A DNA stretch of 64,000 bases from Hirundichthys speculiger (lineage: Eukaryota > Chordata > Actinopteri > Beloniformes > Exocoetidae): NCBI GenBank assembly GCA_018398805.1, contig JAGFBZ010000900.1:2046001-2110000 (forward strand), written 5' to 3'. The notes under the pieces are model-generated. The model did not search any database, was not told where the DNA came from, and saw only the letters and a program-made list of their open reading frames with translations. The stretch's first letter is position 1. The number at the start of each line of letters is the position of its first letter. Below are positions 11,879 through 24,866 of this stretch, piece by piece. The position numbers were made by a program, and so were the translations under genes.

Positions 11879-12061
11879 CAGTGGTCCTGAACCCCACCAG
11901 TTTCATGTTCACATTCACAGAACTCTTTTTATTGAAAAATAAAATATGATTATTTTCAAATTTAAGACATAGGTATATGTTTTACTGGTGCACTAAGATG
12001 AACCGTGGATTAACATCACTGTGTTCAAAAATCTCAATCAAACCCAGGTTAAGAACCACTG
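11879..12061. mobile_element. hAT-type MITE, 183 bp, with 8-bp target duplication
   Basis: The left end is CAGTGGTCCTGAACCCC and the right end, reverse-complemented, is CAGTGGTTCTTAACCTGG, the well-known hAT/Charlie-style terminus. The flanking 8-mers are acttatat (11871-11878) and acttatac (12062-12069), one mismatch. The interior is A/T-rich and noncoding. Length, termini and duplication together make the call firm. Confidence 0.9.
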
Positions 12062-15000
12062 ACTTATACTAAGGTAATATTCAGTTGGTTTTCTTATTTG
12101 TATTTATTTTATTTTTGTGTGTGTATGTTTTATTATTGTGTGTGTATTATTATTATTATTCTTACACACACTCTCAGAAGTGTGATGTTCAGTGTCAATA
12201 AACTCCAACACTCATGCACAGACTGAGGGCCTTGGCTTCACAGAGACCAGTTTGCAGACAATTATTTCAACAGACTACGAACAGGAAGTTTTAAAACCAG
12301 CGTGTTATTCATCTCCTGTGTCTTAACGTGCGCATGTTGTTGCGCGCGCACGTTTGTGCCTGATATGACCCAGCTGGCCTCTGTTCATCACTCTGATGTC
12401 CCAGTCAAGCTGGCAGGATTGATATGACTAATGCCCACTATCACAGAGAAGGCAGAGTAGAAACAGTGGCTTGTAAAATAAAAGCCACTTGACAATGAAG
12501 ATCAGTTATAGTCAGTGTCTGGATCAAAGCACTGACACAAGTGTGGCTTTGTGGCGCATGGCAGCCAGAACAGTGTTTGCTCGATCCCATAAATATACTT
12601 ATATTCCACCACTGATTGCATGACATGAATATGAAGTGCGTGTCATGCCAGTCGATGTCTGTATATGGGAGCTCAGCTCTTTAACAATCTGCCCAAAAAC
12701 ACAGCCGCTCTTTAGTTCAGGCTGATGTGGCAGGAAATGGAGGGAGGGGGCATCGTCTTTGCCCTGACAAGCCATCCCCTTGCCCTGCTGTATGGGGCTG
12801 GCACTTAAGTGCGACAACATTAGAGTCAGGGGATGTGATTATCAGGCCTCAGTTGACTGTAATTCACCCATCATGCTCGTCGTTTACATGTAGCCGCTTT
12901 GCTCCGGTGATTTCAGACGCCACGATGAAACCAGCTCCTCCGTCAATATCGTCTGACCCAGCTCATGGACGCTGATGTTTCTTAATTATTGGGACAATTG
13001 AGTGGGGAGTGGAACAAGCTAATGGAGGGAAAGAGTGTGAATAAGGGTGATGTGCTTAATAACAAAGGGCTGGTAATGAAGAAATAGAAACTTATATACC
13101 TCCTTCCAGATGACTGTATAAAACCACAGCCCACAAATTAGAAAGCCCTTTATGTTCTGAACTCAGGGGATATTCTGTGTACTGTAAAAAATGGAAATGA
13201 CCAGCACACACCCTTAAGGGGAAGAAAAGGAAAGGGCAGAGCTCTGCTGTATAACCCTAAAAGCATGCACAGAGCGGGGTGGGGGGGGTGATACATCAAC
13301 ACCACAGAGTTTGCAAATAGAGGACAATAGTAGGGCAGATTTTATTGGCAGGAATGTGAAACAAAAGGTAAATAGAAGGTAGAGACAAATTTCAGTGCAC
13401 CCCATTTCCCTCTGGCATCCTTCAGCTCATCTCCTGAGCCCATCCGTCCAGGATGATGTATGCTGTCCTGATTTGCACACCAAAAATGCTTTCCGACATG
13501 CGCCTTCCAAGCCATTTTGACAGATTAGAAAATATCGACAATTATTGACGAGCCCCAAAAGCATCCGCAAGGTCCCATCTGGAATATTGCATCGAGCATT
13601 TTATTTTCTTCCTTCTTATGATGGAAGAAAATACATATTGACTTGAAAATCTGATTGCTGCTCCCGAGGTTTATGAGCAGCGTCGCGGGAGGTGAGCAGC
13701 ACCGACTTGTCGTAGGAAATGGTTGTTGGTGCAGTTTGGACAGAATGATTCATTATTGGTTGCACATTTTTGCAATGGCACGGACTTTAATTAAGATAAT
13801 CATCGCAGACGTAGCCTGCATGGCTAGACAAGGGGGGGGGTCTATGCATAATAAAGCCAGGCCTATATAATACCCATACCATCAATTATTCAACTTATGG
13901 GCAAACCTCCTGATTACTATGATAAATACATGACATAAAAGAGAGAGCAGCAACAGAAAGAAGTGACAGGAACGGAGGAGACGGTGGAGCTATCGCTGAG
14001 ATATGAAAGGAGCACGCGATCTGGCCAGATCTCAAGGAGAGAAGAGCAGGAAATGAAGGCCATTAATTGAGTACGACAGACACCATGTGGGAAACCAGTT
14101 ATTAAAAATCCAAAATGTCGCATTGCAAAATCATGGGATGTGAATATGGAAGTGATGAGTACCAACGCAGCCAGATTTGTCTCACCCCTGCTCACCGAGG
14201 GGAAAGTCTCTGTTAATAAGGTAAACACAATGAAGAGCGCACGTTCTGGGTAGGCAGCGCTAACAGGGTCAATCCTGCAGAGGAAATGAAACACGGCTTT
14301 AAAGTTGCTCTGAAAATCTGTTGGTGAAAAACTTGCTAAGAGGTAGAGAATCTCGTTACCACTAAAACAGAAGAATCTTTGGTCCCCAGCTGATTAGGTT
14401 TATTGTATCCAGCTATTTGCTGTTTCCTAATGAGAACTATCAGCATCCCCTGCAGTCTCTTATGCTGTAATTAATGACAAAGGGTAGATGAGGGGGTAGA
14501 GAATAAAAAACGTACAATGGAGGTGCAGCGGAAACGTGTCTGCTGACCAGCTGGTTGCCCTCACCCCCCCCCCACCCCCCACCTCGCCCTCCTCTCTCTG
14601 CATCTGTATTTCTCTCTTGACTTGCTGCTCTCTTTCCAGTAGGCTGTTTGACAAGTTGCCAGTTCTAATGCCCTCAGTGCAATGTCCCTTGTCAACTCCC
14701 ATAAACTCTTATATCTATCAGAGCTTCCTCTGAACAAAAAAAGTAGTTTCCATTATCAAAGTGATTAAAAATGATCTTTAATTTCAGGGACAGCCAAGGG
14801 TACGCTGAATTTAAACAAAGAGCCAATAGCAATAAAGTTGCACGTTCGCATATCTTTAGAATCTCTTCTTATCTTTCCTCGCCACTGTTTGCCTTAAAGG
14901 GTTTTCTCCCGATAGAGATACTTGCCGTTGTTTCTTTAATTAAGATTTAATAATATTTGCTTGGGGGTCATGCTCTGGGTCTCTGAAGAGCACCTAGAGA

Positions 15001-15683
15001 CAATCTGTACTGTCATAAATGCAATACAAATAAATTATGACCTGTGTCTTTGCTGTCTTGTTGTTAGATCTATACAACAAAAAAAGACAACATTCTCATC
15101 ACAATGTTCTGCTCTGCTGGTTTGGTTTTAAAGTTCTGTTTTGAACAGCTCACATTCACAACTACTAAGCGCCTTGTGCTTGAACGTCGTAAACACGGCA
15201 GCCCTCTGAAATGACAATCACGTGCACCAAACGCTTTCAGCAACACCAATAAAGTTTTTAACGACAAGAAGAAAAAAAAACAGTCACATTTACTGAGAGT
15301 GGGAGGATGATTGATGCTCAGAATGGCAGCAAATGCTGCTGTCATTGTTGACGCTGGTGATCTGCCCGGGGCCCATCTGGAAACACTTAGTGAGGGGACG
15401 CAGTTCCAATCTGAAAATCACTCCTGGAAAAAAAAAAAAAGAATAGATAAATAAAAAAAAAAAAACATATCAGAGCCAAGAAAAAGGTCACTGTTAACAG
15501 GCAGCGTCCCACCTGTGGTACATCTGCATCTTAAAAGGCGTAGGAGACAGGGGTTGAGTTACTAGTCCTGAGATTAGAGATGAAATAATCAGATTTTAGG
15601 AGGCAAACATCTCCCATCTGCAGTCACACAACTCTAAGATATGACTTCTGCATACACCAGCCTTTTTAATCCCTGTTCTGGTG
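12062..15683. other. Gene-free, largely single-copy-looking stretch
   Basis: No gene is recognised. Simple repeats include ATT/TATT runs near 12100-12165, a G-run near 13280, a C-run at 14563-14580 and A-runs near 15430-15465. Two parts (12830-12990 and 13540-13830) read as nonrepetitive DNA with several homeodomain-type TAAT cores and CpGs, so they might be conserved noncoding elements. This cannot be judged without a comparison. Confidence 0.4.
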
Positions 15684-15813
15684 CTTCTGTGATGGACTGG
15701 CGACCTGTCCAGGTGGACCCCTGCCTTTCACCCGAAGAGAGCTGGGATAGACTCCAGCAGATCCCCGTGACCCTGCAGAGGATCAAACAGGCATAGATGA
15801 TGGATGGATGGAT
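15684..15813 (-). repeat. (CATCC)-family dispersed repeat, minus strand
   Basis: Read on the minus strand it runs from tatccatccatccatc through ctatgcctgtttgatcc, gggtcacgggga, tatcccagctctctt and ggtgaaaggcagggg to ggacaggtcgccagtcc. This is the same order as in the copies at 10782 and 33351. It is a short, internally deleted copy. Confidence 0.8.
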
Positions 15814-17589
15814 ACATGTACTTCTGTATTTCTTGATTATTCTCTCTTTTCCTCTACAACAATGAAAAGTGTTGATCACAGCTGTTTTAAAACAGTTCTA
15901 CATTCTTAAACGTGATCCGTCAGCTTGATTATGAGTTGACATGCTAGATGACGCTTCATCTTTCTATTGTTTTTTTTTTCTTTTTTTGATGACGCACTAA
16001 ATTTAAAATTGTGTAGAAAAGATGCAATGCAGTCATATTTGAAACAGCCAACCCCAGTCAGATAAAATAGTAGGGAAAATAAATGTGATATAGTACAGAG
16101 AATAAAAGTTGTAATGGCGATATACTGTAAGAGCATCACGGCCATGCATCAAAAGAACACAATGTCCGACTTGTTAATTTAATTACCCGAGTTGTGTTGG
16201 GGATTTTTTTTTCATAGCAGAAATGGTCATTGGTCTCTGTACCAGTGGGGGCCACCTTTATGTCACATATCTTTTCTTTTTCACTCCTTTGTTTCCTCTA
16301 GCAGATGCAAAGCCAGGCCTTTTCACGGGCACTGCCTCAATCACATTTCCAAGGTGGCGGTGGTGGTAAAGGGCTGTAAAGAGGACAAATTAGAAGCCCG
16401 TCGGTGCTTTATAGTGAGGGGAAAAAATAAATCTGAAAAAAGGTAGCAGAAGGAAAAAGAAAAACGAACGCGGTCTGAATTAGGAGAGAAGCAGTGTGAA
16501 GTACAGGAAAGTTAAATATGCCATGACAGGCTTAATTAGGACCATTACAGGGTGGGCATATGGGATTTTCAAGGTTGTCTCTTGGTCACAGCAACAGAAA
16601 TTGATTAATGAAAATGCCTGAAGTGAGCAGTAATATGTCTAATGCCGAGAGAATGTGGAGAGACGAGAACGAGCAGCTTCCGTGCAGGACAAAGTAAAAA
16701 CAGAACCACAACTTTCACATGCCATATGAATAGATATGACGTGTGTGTGGTAGTTTTGTTTCAAGGTGTGCTGGGGAGATGAGAACGCTGGACAGGATGG
16801 GGGCGGGACGTGATAAATTCTCCTAAAGAGCACGGCTGGACATCATACAGAAAATGTGATGAGGCACAAAGGCTGCCCGGCGCATATCAAACATGATTCC
16901 AGCCTGACCAGTGTTGTCTTGGCACTATCGACAAACGTGAGACGGACTGATAATACCAATGACTGTGGAGGAGGACGGGTGGAGAAGAAGTACCTGGTCA
17001 AATCTATGGATCTCCAGTGCATAATAAATTCTTGTAGTTTCACTCTCTTAACTTCAAACAGCTGTTTGTCTTATCTGCTTTGTGTTTGTCTGGTTCTTTT
17101 GTGCATATACTTAATTTAATTATTCCATTTGCCATTTTTTATAAATTAAGGAGTAAGTCTATAAAAGAATAAGAAAATAAATGTTGAAATAACCCCATAA
17201 ATAAATAGATAAAATGAATGAATAAATAAATAGAAGGTTAGGGCATTTGGCATAAAATAAAGTCAAAAGTACTTTCATTCCAGTTTTGATTCATTTGTTC
17301 ATTTTTACATTGTCACTGATTCAGTTTAAAGCTTTTCTCCCTTAATCTTTTCCCCTAGTTTGCTATTGTCTTATCAATCATTTCTGCTGACATTTTTTCT
17401 GACATTAGCTTGGCATTAAAACTATAAGAAAGAGTAATCAGATCCAGGCATGAGCGGCCTGTTTTCATACTCCCATACTTATATGTGAAAACTACTTAGG
17501 TTAATACTGATTTCACCTCAACCATCCAACAAAATCTGTTTTTAAAGACATTTGAGAGATTTTGCAAAATATTAGCAGAATCTTTATGG
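15814..17589. other. Gene-free stretch
   Basis: No gene is recognised. Positions 16480-16640 are nonrepetitive with TTAATTAG and ATTGATTAAT words, so could be conserved noncoding sequence. Positions 17150-17240 are a loose AAATA-rich region. Confidence 0.4.
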
Positions 17590-18125
17590 ACTGTATGTAT
17601 TACATACACCTGTCCAACTGCTCATAAATGCAAATTTCTAATCAGCCAATCACATGGCAGCAACTCAATGCATTTATTCATGTAGACATGGTGAAGAGGA
17701 TCTGCTGCAGTTCAAACCAGCATCAGAATGGAGAAGAAAGGTGATTTAAGTGACTTTGAACGTGTCATGGTTTTTGGTGCCAGACGGGCTGGTCTCAGTA
17801 TTTCAGAAACTGCTGATCTACTGGGATTTTCACCCACAACCCTCTCTAGGGTTTACAGAGAATGGTCCGGAAAAGAGAAAATATTCAGTGAGCAGCAGTT
17901 CTGTGGGCACAAATGCCTTGTTGATGTCAGAGGTCAGAGGAGAATGGTCATACTGGTTCGAGGTGATGGAAAGGCAGCTATAACTCAAATAACCACTCAT
18001 TACAACCGAGGTATACAGAAGGAGCATCTCTGAACACACAACACGTCGAACCTTGAGGCGAATGGGCTACAGCAGCAGAAGACCACAAATGGGTGCCAAT
18101 TCCTGTCAGCTAAGAACAGGAAACT
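17590..18125 (+). mobile_element. Tc1-like transposon remnant, 5' half
   Basis: It holds the well-known leader of a teleost Tc1-like family (caatcacatggcagcaac, then a stretch ending in tgcagttcaaacc) followed by the start of the transposase at 17728. Sequence recognisable as Tc1 stops after ctaagaacaggaaactga near 18126, so the catalytic half is missing. Neither terminal repeat could be defined with confidence. Confidence 0.8.
17728..18033 (+). pseudogene. Tc1-like transposase, N-terminal fragment
   Basis: A 101-residue open frame carries the paired-type helix-turn-helix of Tc1 transposases: DLSDFERVMVFGARRAGLSI, then SETADLLGFSPTTLSRVYREW, then GRKGG-like basic sequence (residues about 60-90). 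Family proteins are about 340 residues with a DDE catalytic core. Here the frame stops after residue 101, and the downstream TTRRTLRRMG-type sequence is out of frame, so the protein is inactive. The ATG at 17728 is the family's usual start (MEKKG-like). The DNA-binding half would normally recognise the element's inverted repeats. Confidence 0.82.
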
Positions 18126-18199
18126 GAGCCCTATGCCCTAAGCTAGATTTATTTATTATTCATCATTAATAGAAGAGAACAAATATAATCTGTGTTTTC

Positions 18200-20100
18200 T
18201 GTTCAGCACTGTAGCCAGGCTGACAAAGAGTCACAACTCTGTTGGTACCATGCATTCCTGCTACTCTCAGTAGTGAAGACTTTATGAGCTTTTTTAGCGG
18301 GAAAATAATCAAAGTTAGAGATGAGAACAGCCAAGCCCAATTGTTGGCGGCTGTGGACGTCCCTGCAGCTTCGCTAATTTCTTTTGGTTCTGATTTGACT
18401 CTGGACTGCTTTTCTCCTGTTAGGGTTAGGGTTAGGATAGTTGACCTCAACTATCAGCAAAGCTAAATCATCTACATGTCTATTTGATTCCCATCCCAAC
18501 TCTGCTGCTTCAAAAAAGTCATGTCCTTTATTGGTATGTCAATTTTGGGTCAATCTCTACAATTAGGATATGTACTACTGGTTTTTAAAGTTGCAGTTAT
18601 AAAAACCTTTGCTTAAGAAACCATCTCTTGATCCGGACATTTTGGCAAACTATAGACCAATATCCAACCTTCCATATCATCTCTAGAATTCTGGAAAAAA
18701 TAGTTGCTAGCCAGTTAGGAGAACACCTGCATAGAAATGATCTATTTGAGGTCTTTCAGTCAGGGTTTAGAACTCATCATAGCACAGAAACTGCGCTGAT
18801 TAGAGTCTCCAACGACCTCCTCATGGCCTCAGACAATGGATTAGTCTTCTGTCCTTGTTCTGCTGGACCTCAGTGCTGCTTTTGATACTGTTGATCACGG
18901 CCTTTTGCTGCATAGATTAGAGCACACTGTTGGAATTAAAGGGACAGCATTAGGCTGGTTTAAGTCATACTTATCTGACAGGTTCCAGTTCGTCCATGTT
19001 AATGACGTTTCTTCTACACGGACTAGGGTCTGCTATGGCGTCCCACAGGGTTCAGTTCTGGGACCAATCCTTTTCACTTTATACATGTTGCCCTTGGGAA
19101 AAATTATCCAGAGCCATGGCATAAACTTTCATTGCTACGCTGATGATACGCAGCTGTACTTATCTATGAAACCAGAGGAAACAAAACCTTTGGCTAAACT
19201 TCAAGGGTGTCTTAATGACATTAAGTCCTGGCTGTCCTCTAACTTTTTGCTTCTAAACTCGGATAAAACTGAGGTTATTGTCTTTGGTATCCAAACACCT
19301 GAGGAATGGATTAACTGGGTTTACGCTGGCTTCCGGCACAGCTGTGAAAAACCTTGGAGTCATTTTTGATCAGGATATGTCATTTAAGCAGCATATTAAT
19401 CAGGTTTGCAAGATAGCCTTTTTTCATCTCCGAAAATATTGACCAAGATTAGGAGCATCCTCTCTCAGAGGTGATGCTGAAAAATTAATCTACGTGTTTG
19501 TCAATTCTAGACTAGATTATTGCAATGCGTTGTTAGAAGGATGTCCGAAAAGCTCGCTGAATAGCCTCCAACTTGATCCAGAACGCAGCAGCGAGGGTAC
19601 TGACAGAAATCCGCAAGTGAGATCACATCTCTCCCGTGTTAGCCTCCCTCCATTGGCTCTCCGTGAAATTTTGAATTGAGTTTAAAATTCTGCTTCTCAC
19701 GTATAAGGCCCTTAATGGCCTAGCTCCTCGCTATTTACAAGACCTGATAGCACGTTATGCGCCTAATAGAGCTCTCCGCTCTCAGAGTGCAGGATTACTC
19801 GTCGTTCCTAGAATATCCAAAATTAGGTTTGGAGGACGGGCCTTCTGCTACCAGGCACCTTTATTATGGAACCAGCTACCAGTTTGGGTTCAGGAGGCTG
19901 ACACCACCTCCATCTTTAAAACTAAATTGAAAACATTTCTGTTTAGTAAAGCCTACAGTTAGTCTAAAAACTATAGTATGTAGGGGCTAATAGTTATAGC
20001 CATAGTTGTAGTAGCTCAGACTAGAGTAGCTCATCTTAATCACAGCTTTGTCATAGCTATGCTGCTATAGGCCTACGCTGCAGGGGGACGCCAACATGAT
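18200..20100 (+). mobile_element. L2/Maui-type LINE, 5'-truncated copy
   Basis: A long, frame-broken copy of a non-LTR retrotransposon. In order it shows [10 protein letters not shown] near 18640, [14 protein letters not shown] near 18765, [11 protein letters not shown] near 18870, GVPQGSVLGPILF near 19040, FHCYADDTQLY near 19125, then LTYKALNGLAPRYLQDLI near 19700 and LLWNQLPVWVQEA near 19865. This is the full order of an L2-clade reverse transcriptase and C-terminal domain. Frameshifts occur between these blocks. The 5' endonuclease is absent. Inside the copy at 18420-18436 lies a short TTAGGG-type run. Confidence 0.88.
18905..19369 (+). pseudogene. LINE reverse transcriptase core (palm), frame-broken
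   Basis: This 154-residue frame is the longest uninterrupted part of the LINE polymerase. It contains the PQGSVLGP motif, the intact catalytic box Y-A-D-D (HCYADDTQLY) and the downstream SDKTEVI segment. The first part of the palm lies in another frame upstream (18628-18885), and the C-terminal part is in a third frame. The enzyme would reverse-transcribe the element's own RNA at a nicked chromosomal site; this copy cannot make it. Confidence 0.85.
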
Positions 20101-22253
20101 CTGCTGAGTGGTGTCTCCACTGCTTTTCCCCTTTTCCTTCCCTTTCCTCCTCCCTTTCTCCTCCTCCAGCTCATTCATAATTAATTAGGAGCACCTTGTT
20201 ACTGTAACTGTGCTCCATTTTCTTTTCTTTCCTGTGGTTTGTTGTGCTGTTCTGCTCCTCTGTTTTTTCTCTGTTTATTTGCAGGCCAGAGTTTCCTGGG
20301 TTGCATGCTGACTTGCAGTTCCATCCTCTGTTTATCCCAGCCTTTACCTCCACCTGTGTGTTTAGATGTGTTCGGGCTGCCAGGGAACCTTCTGCACACT
20401 TCTGTGCAGAAGGTGCACGCACCACTAGCTTTGTGGTTTTATTACAGTTGCAGTAACATGAATATTTATTTTCCAGGCATATAGACATTCATTAAAACTT
20501 TGATCAAACAAGACCAGGAGGTACCAAAGATTTTTGTGCAGTAGTGTACATGATAAGGATGTATTCGGGTTACTTTATCAGTTGTCATTCCTGCCTTTTC
20601 ATGTGAATGCTACTGTACGCAGGTAATAGCTGAGAGATATGTTCCCATCTTACCACTGGTAGCCATGGATTGTGACACTAACGCAGTTTCAAAAATTTCA
20701 CCCATTACCCATTAGTTTTTGTAGAGACGAAGTCCTGGACCCCCATGTACATTCTCCCGTGTCCTCTGAGAGTGCTTAACTGGACACAAAAAGAAAATTA
20801 TTCTTTTCTATGGACTTACCTCCTTTATTGACTGTGCCAACCATCCGTGCCTGAGGCACCGGGTCAGAATGACCTTTCTCATCATAATTTATTAAGCACT
20901 CTAAAACTAATGTAGCTGAAGTTAACTAATTGGTAAATGGTATTTCAATGACCTGGCTCAGTGGTGGCTTTGTGTTTGAAATGTTGCAAAACTAAAATTT
21001 ATCATAGTTCTGCAATTTGTCATAGAGCAAGAAAAAAAAAGTCCCAGACCGGTAGGAGATTCACTTATCCTGTGGGTTCCTTTAAATGACAAAAACCCCT
21101 TCAAGAAGGATTCACTGAAGCACATTATTCACCTTTACGCCTTTACAACTTTCTCCATGGAAAAATTGGGCTCCTCTAAATGTACACCTCTTTATTGACC
21201 TGCACATAATTCACGATCTTCTTGAGTGCTGTAGACTTGTCTTGCAGCACTAGAAGAGAAGATCTTGGTTATCCAGATTCATCGCCTGCTCCAGCAGGAA
21301 TCACTTTAATTTCTCCTGACCGACAAAACCTCTGAAAAAAACGCTTTGGGTATTTCTTGCTCCGGTCTTTTAAAACGTATTCACCGGTGGTCCTCTATCA
21401 ACCTTCTTCACCTAGATAAAGTCTCTGACCACTTAACATATTGAACACTCCAAGCAGGATACACTTGTAAAGTATAGCAGCACTCGGGGATAATGGGGTC
21501 CTGATGGCTTCATGGTTAATGTCTTAAGTCTTCTGCAGTTAATTTCCTGAGACCAAGTTTACTATTCAGAACAAAAGCTTTTTATTGGCCTGTTGTCACA
21601 CCTCAATGCTGTAGCTAAAGAGTGTGGCATTTCACAATTTGCTGTTGTTCAAATTAGATTTGCTGAAAGGTTGTTGATCATTTCCACAGGCCAAAAATTA
21701 ATAAATAAATAAAATCAAAAGCTGTATTTGTGGTGCTGTTTTATTTTTTCTTTTTTATGCAGAATATTTTCATGCCATCTGGCGTGCATAATGATCCTGT
21801 TACATTTCAACCAGAAATGTGGCCCCTCAGACTTTTGGATGAGGTACTGGGGTGTGAAGCCTGCAGCCTATTGTTCCAGTTCTTACCATGTGCATAATAA
21901 ACAGCCGACAGTGGTATTTTGGTGACAAGCAAAGGTAAATTTGGCAGGGAATTTCATGAACTTTGTATTTGAAAATTTTTATGGCACCTGAGCAAATGGC
22001 AGGTAGAGGTCAAATCAATAAACTAAAAATTCAAGACAATTTTTTTCTTTTTTGCCTGTGCCTTTTTCCCAGGTAAGTCAGTGTTTTCTTTGGATGGTGG
22101 AGTAGCTTCTATAACCTTTCCACTCTTGCTGCTCCATTCTCTGACCGGTTGAGCCTGAAATGTGACCACTTCCTGATTTCCTGCATATGTTCGAATGCAT
22201 AAAAACCTTAGTAACTTACACTTGCAGCCTCCCTGCACCATCTTTTGCTGTAC
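20101..22253. other. Gene-free stretch
   Basis: No gene is recognised. Positions 20110-20550 are pyrimidine-rich and could be LINE 3' flank or another old repeat. Two overlapping frames on each strand near 20200-20480 are mutual shadows without domains. The remainder is AT-rich. Confidence 0.4.
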
Positions 22254-22261
22254 CTTTTAAT

Positions 22262-22867
22262 TAGGGCTGGGCAAGTTAACGCATATTTATCGCGTTAATG
22301 CATTCATTTATTGACGCCGACATTTATTTTATCGCGCGTTAACGCTTGTTGCTAACATGCTTTTGTTTTGAAAGAACTGTTACTGGCTGCTGCAGAACGG
22401 AAAACAGTTAACATAAGGAAAAGCTAAAACAGACATGGAGAACGGTAAAAATCCGTGAACTTTACAGTTCGGGTAGCAACTCAGGTAGCAATATTAACAA
22501 TTCTGTCTGAAAAAGAAAATTCTAGACTGCAACAAAACTTTCGCGTCACTCCTCCATGTTCCATCAGATCTGCTCCATGTGTTCACTGTCCTGCTGTTCT
22601 CTAGCTGGTTAATTCAGTGCGGCTCCATCTAGTGGCACAGATGTGTAATTACAACAGAAAGTCTAGTCCTCTATTATAAAACAAATTCAGTTCTGTGGCC
22701 CATTTTTTTAATTTTGTATTTTTGATCTAAGTCTTAAATTGAACTATGAAAAAAAACAGGCATTTATTTCCCCGTTTTTTGTGCGTATACAATGTGATTA
22801 ATCGTGATTAATCAGGGAAATAATGCGATTAATCGTGATTAAAAATTTTAATCATTGCCCAGCTATA
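22262..22867. mobile_element. hAT-type nonautonomous element, 606 bp, perfect 8-bp duplication
   Basis: The left end is TAGGGCTGGGCAAGTTAACG; the right end, reverse-complemented, is TATAGCTGGGCAATGATTA. Identical 8-mers cttttaat flank it at 22254-22261 and 22868-22875. Subterminal GATTAATCGTGATTAATC motifs are repeated near 22790-22845. No coding capacity is seen, so mobility would have depended on a transposase supplied elsewhere. A right-end fragment of the same family ends at 29207. Confidence 0.9.
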
Positions 22868-22875
22868 CTTTTAAT

Positions 22876-24858
22876 ATAAGTTGGATGCAGTAATCCAGGA
22901 GCTGCTGCACTGACCTGGCAGGATAGTCCTAAAGATAAAGCATCCACTGTACAATTTCTTTCAAAGTTTAATGAAAGTCAAAAATTATATTCAGCCACTG
23001 AAAAAAAAAAAGGAATCCATCATCACTACGCCACTGGCTTTCTGGCACTTTAAAGTCTTCCTCGGCTCGACGAAGTTACTCTTTAGAATAACCCCGCAAT
23101 CCTTTTTGTTTTTATCAGTTAGATGTATAATTTAAATGAACAGTTGATGCCATCAGCACTTTATTTTTTTCTTATTTTGTTATGTTTTCCAGCTGCGAGA
23201 GAAGCATGTTAGGTGTAGGTGTTTTGTTTCTTCCTCAGATTGATCTCAAACTTCTTGGATCATTAATAATAATTAGCTTGTATACTCTTGTCTTTGTTGG
23301 TTGCCTGGTTTTGATTTAGGTGGGCTTATTAAGATCAAAATCCATCAACCTACTGCATGTTTGGATTAAGGCTTTCTGCTTCATATGGTGGTTTTTGCCA
23401 CAGCTCTCATCCATTGTTTGTTTAGCACTATACTTATTCATTTTTATTCAAGCTTTTTTTTTTTAAAGTTAAGTTTTGTTTTGTTTTGTTTTTCATATAG
23501 ACTTCTCTTTTTGCTTCCCTGCTTTAAGAATAAGACTGTCATCTTAAAGTTTGACTGATCATGACTCCATCAACCTGCACTACTGAACCACTTTGTTGTC
23601 TTCGTGGATTTTTTTTTCTGCTTTCGCTGCAGGTACCCTGATAATGTCTGATTGAGTGAACATCTGCATCTTCAGTTGATATACTGGAAACAAACAAGAA
23701 AATAAAGGAGGAGGATGAAAAGACAGCAAACAGGATGATACAAGTGAAAACATGAAGACATGTTCGCAAAAGTGATATAAGTAACATTGTGGTGAAGAGG
23801 CAATTTGAAAAAAAAAGACGGAAGGAGAAATAGTATAAGGAGAGAAGGTCAGTCAGAAGAAAAAGGAATTATGGGAGAATCTCCATGTAACACTGGAGCC
23901 TTTCACAAAGCTGCTGTCGTATTCTCACTGTAACAATAGTAGCAGATTGAGTTGGACAGGGTTCACGAGCCAGTCACACAGAGCTACACGGTGGCTAGCC
24001 TATCTGCCATACAGCTGAATACCCCTCCTCTGCACGATGAACAGACTCAGGTTATGCGGCTCACTGATGGGCTTTAGTCCATCATGCTTCTCCGATGATG
24101 AGCCTTAACCTTGTGGGCAGCCCGTCGATGATGCACCAACAGCTACCCTACGACCTGAAATCTGAGGGGTTCAACAGACGATGACCACTTGTTCCAGACT
24201 GACAAGAATAAGAAGCAATTTCTCTCCAAATTCTGATGTCTTCCTTGTTCAAGTGAAGCACTTGATATACAGGTTTGTCCTTCACTCCACTGTCACTGAC
24301 CCAAGCTTTTTATGATTATCCAATTCACAAAGGACATCACAACAGCTAACTGCAGCGCTTGATCCCCATTATTTCTCCGTGAGATGTCATGTTTATAATT
24401 GGAAGCATTATCTCATTGATCACAGCTGCTATTGTTCTCATCATAATTACCACAACAGAGTCATTTAGATGGTAATTTGAGCATTTCTTGCCAAACGTCA
24501 AGCTATTCATCTTATTCATTGCGTCGTGTGGAATTGGCTGTTGTCTTTTATGATAAACATGACTTGCTGATATTTTTGATATCCAGCATGCGTGGCTCTT
24601 AGCAGTGGGGTGGAACATTTCTGGTGGGGAATTTACACCCGTTTGACCTTTTTCCCGAGGCACTTTCCCGTTTCTTGCCCTGCTTCTGACTTTCGAGCGA
24701 CTCTTGTCATGAAGAAGGCCTTATAAATATGGATGCCATCTGCTTGAGGCCATGGTGCAGTTTCAAAAACAAGAGGAAGCTTTTTTTTCTTTGTTTATTT
24801 TGTGGGTAGACTTGTTGAACAGGCTTGGCAAAAGCTGCTCTTTGAAACGTTATAGCAT
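22876..24858. other. Gene-free stretch
   Basis: No gene is seen. A-runs near 23001 and T-rich runs near 23455-23490 occur. Reading frames are short and lack domains. The last eight bases of the flank belong to the duplication of the next element. Confidence 0.4.
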
Positions 24859-24866
24859 ATATGGTG

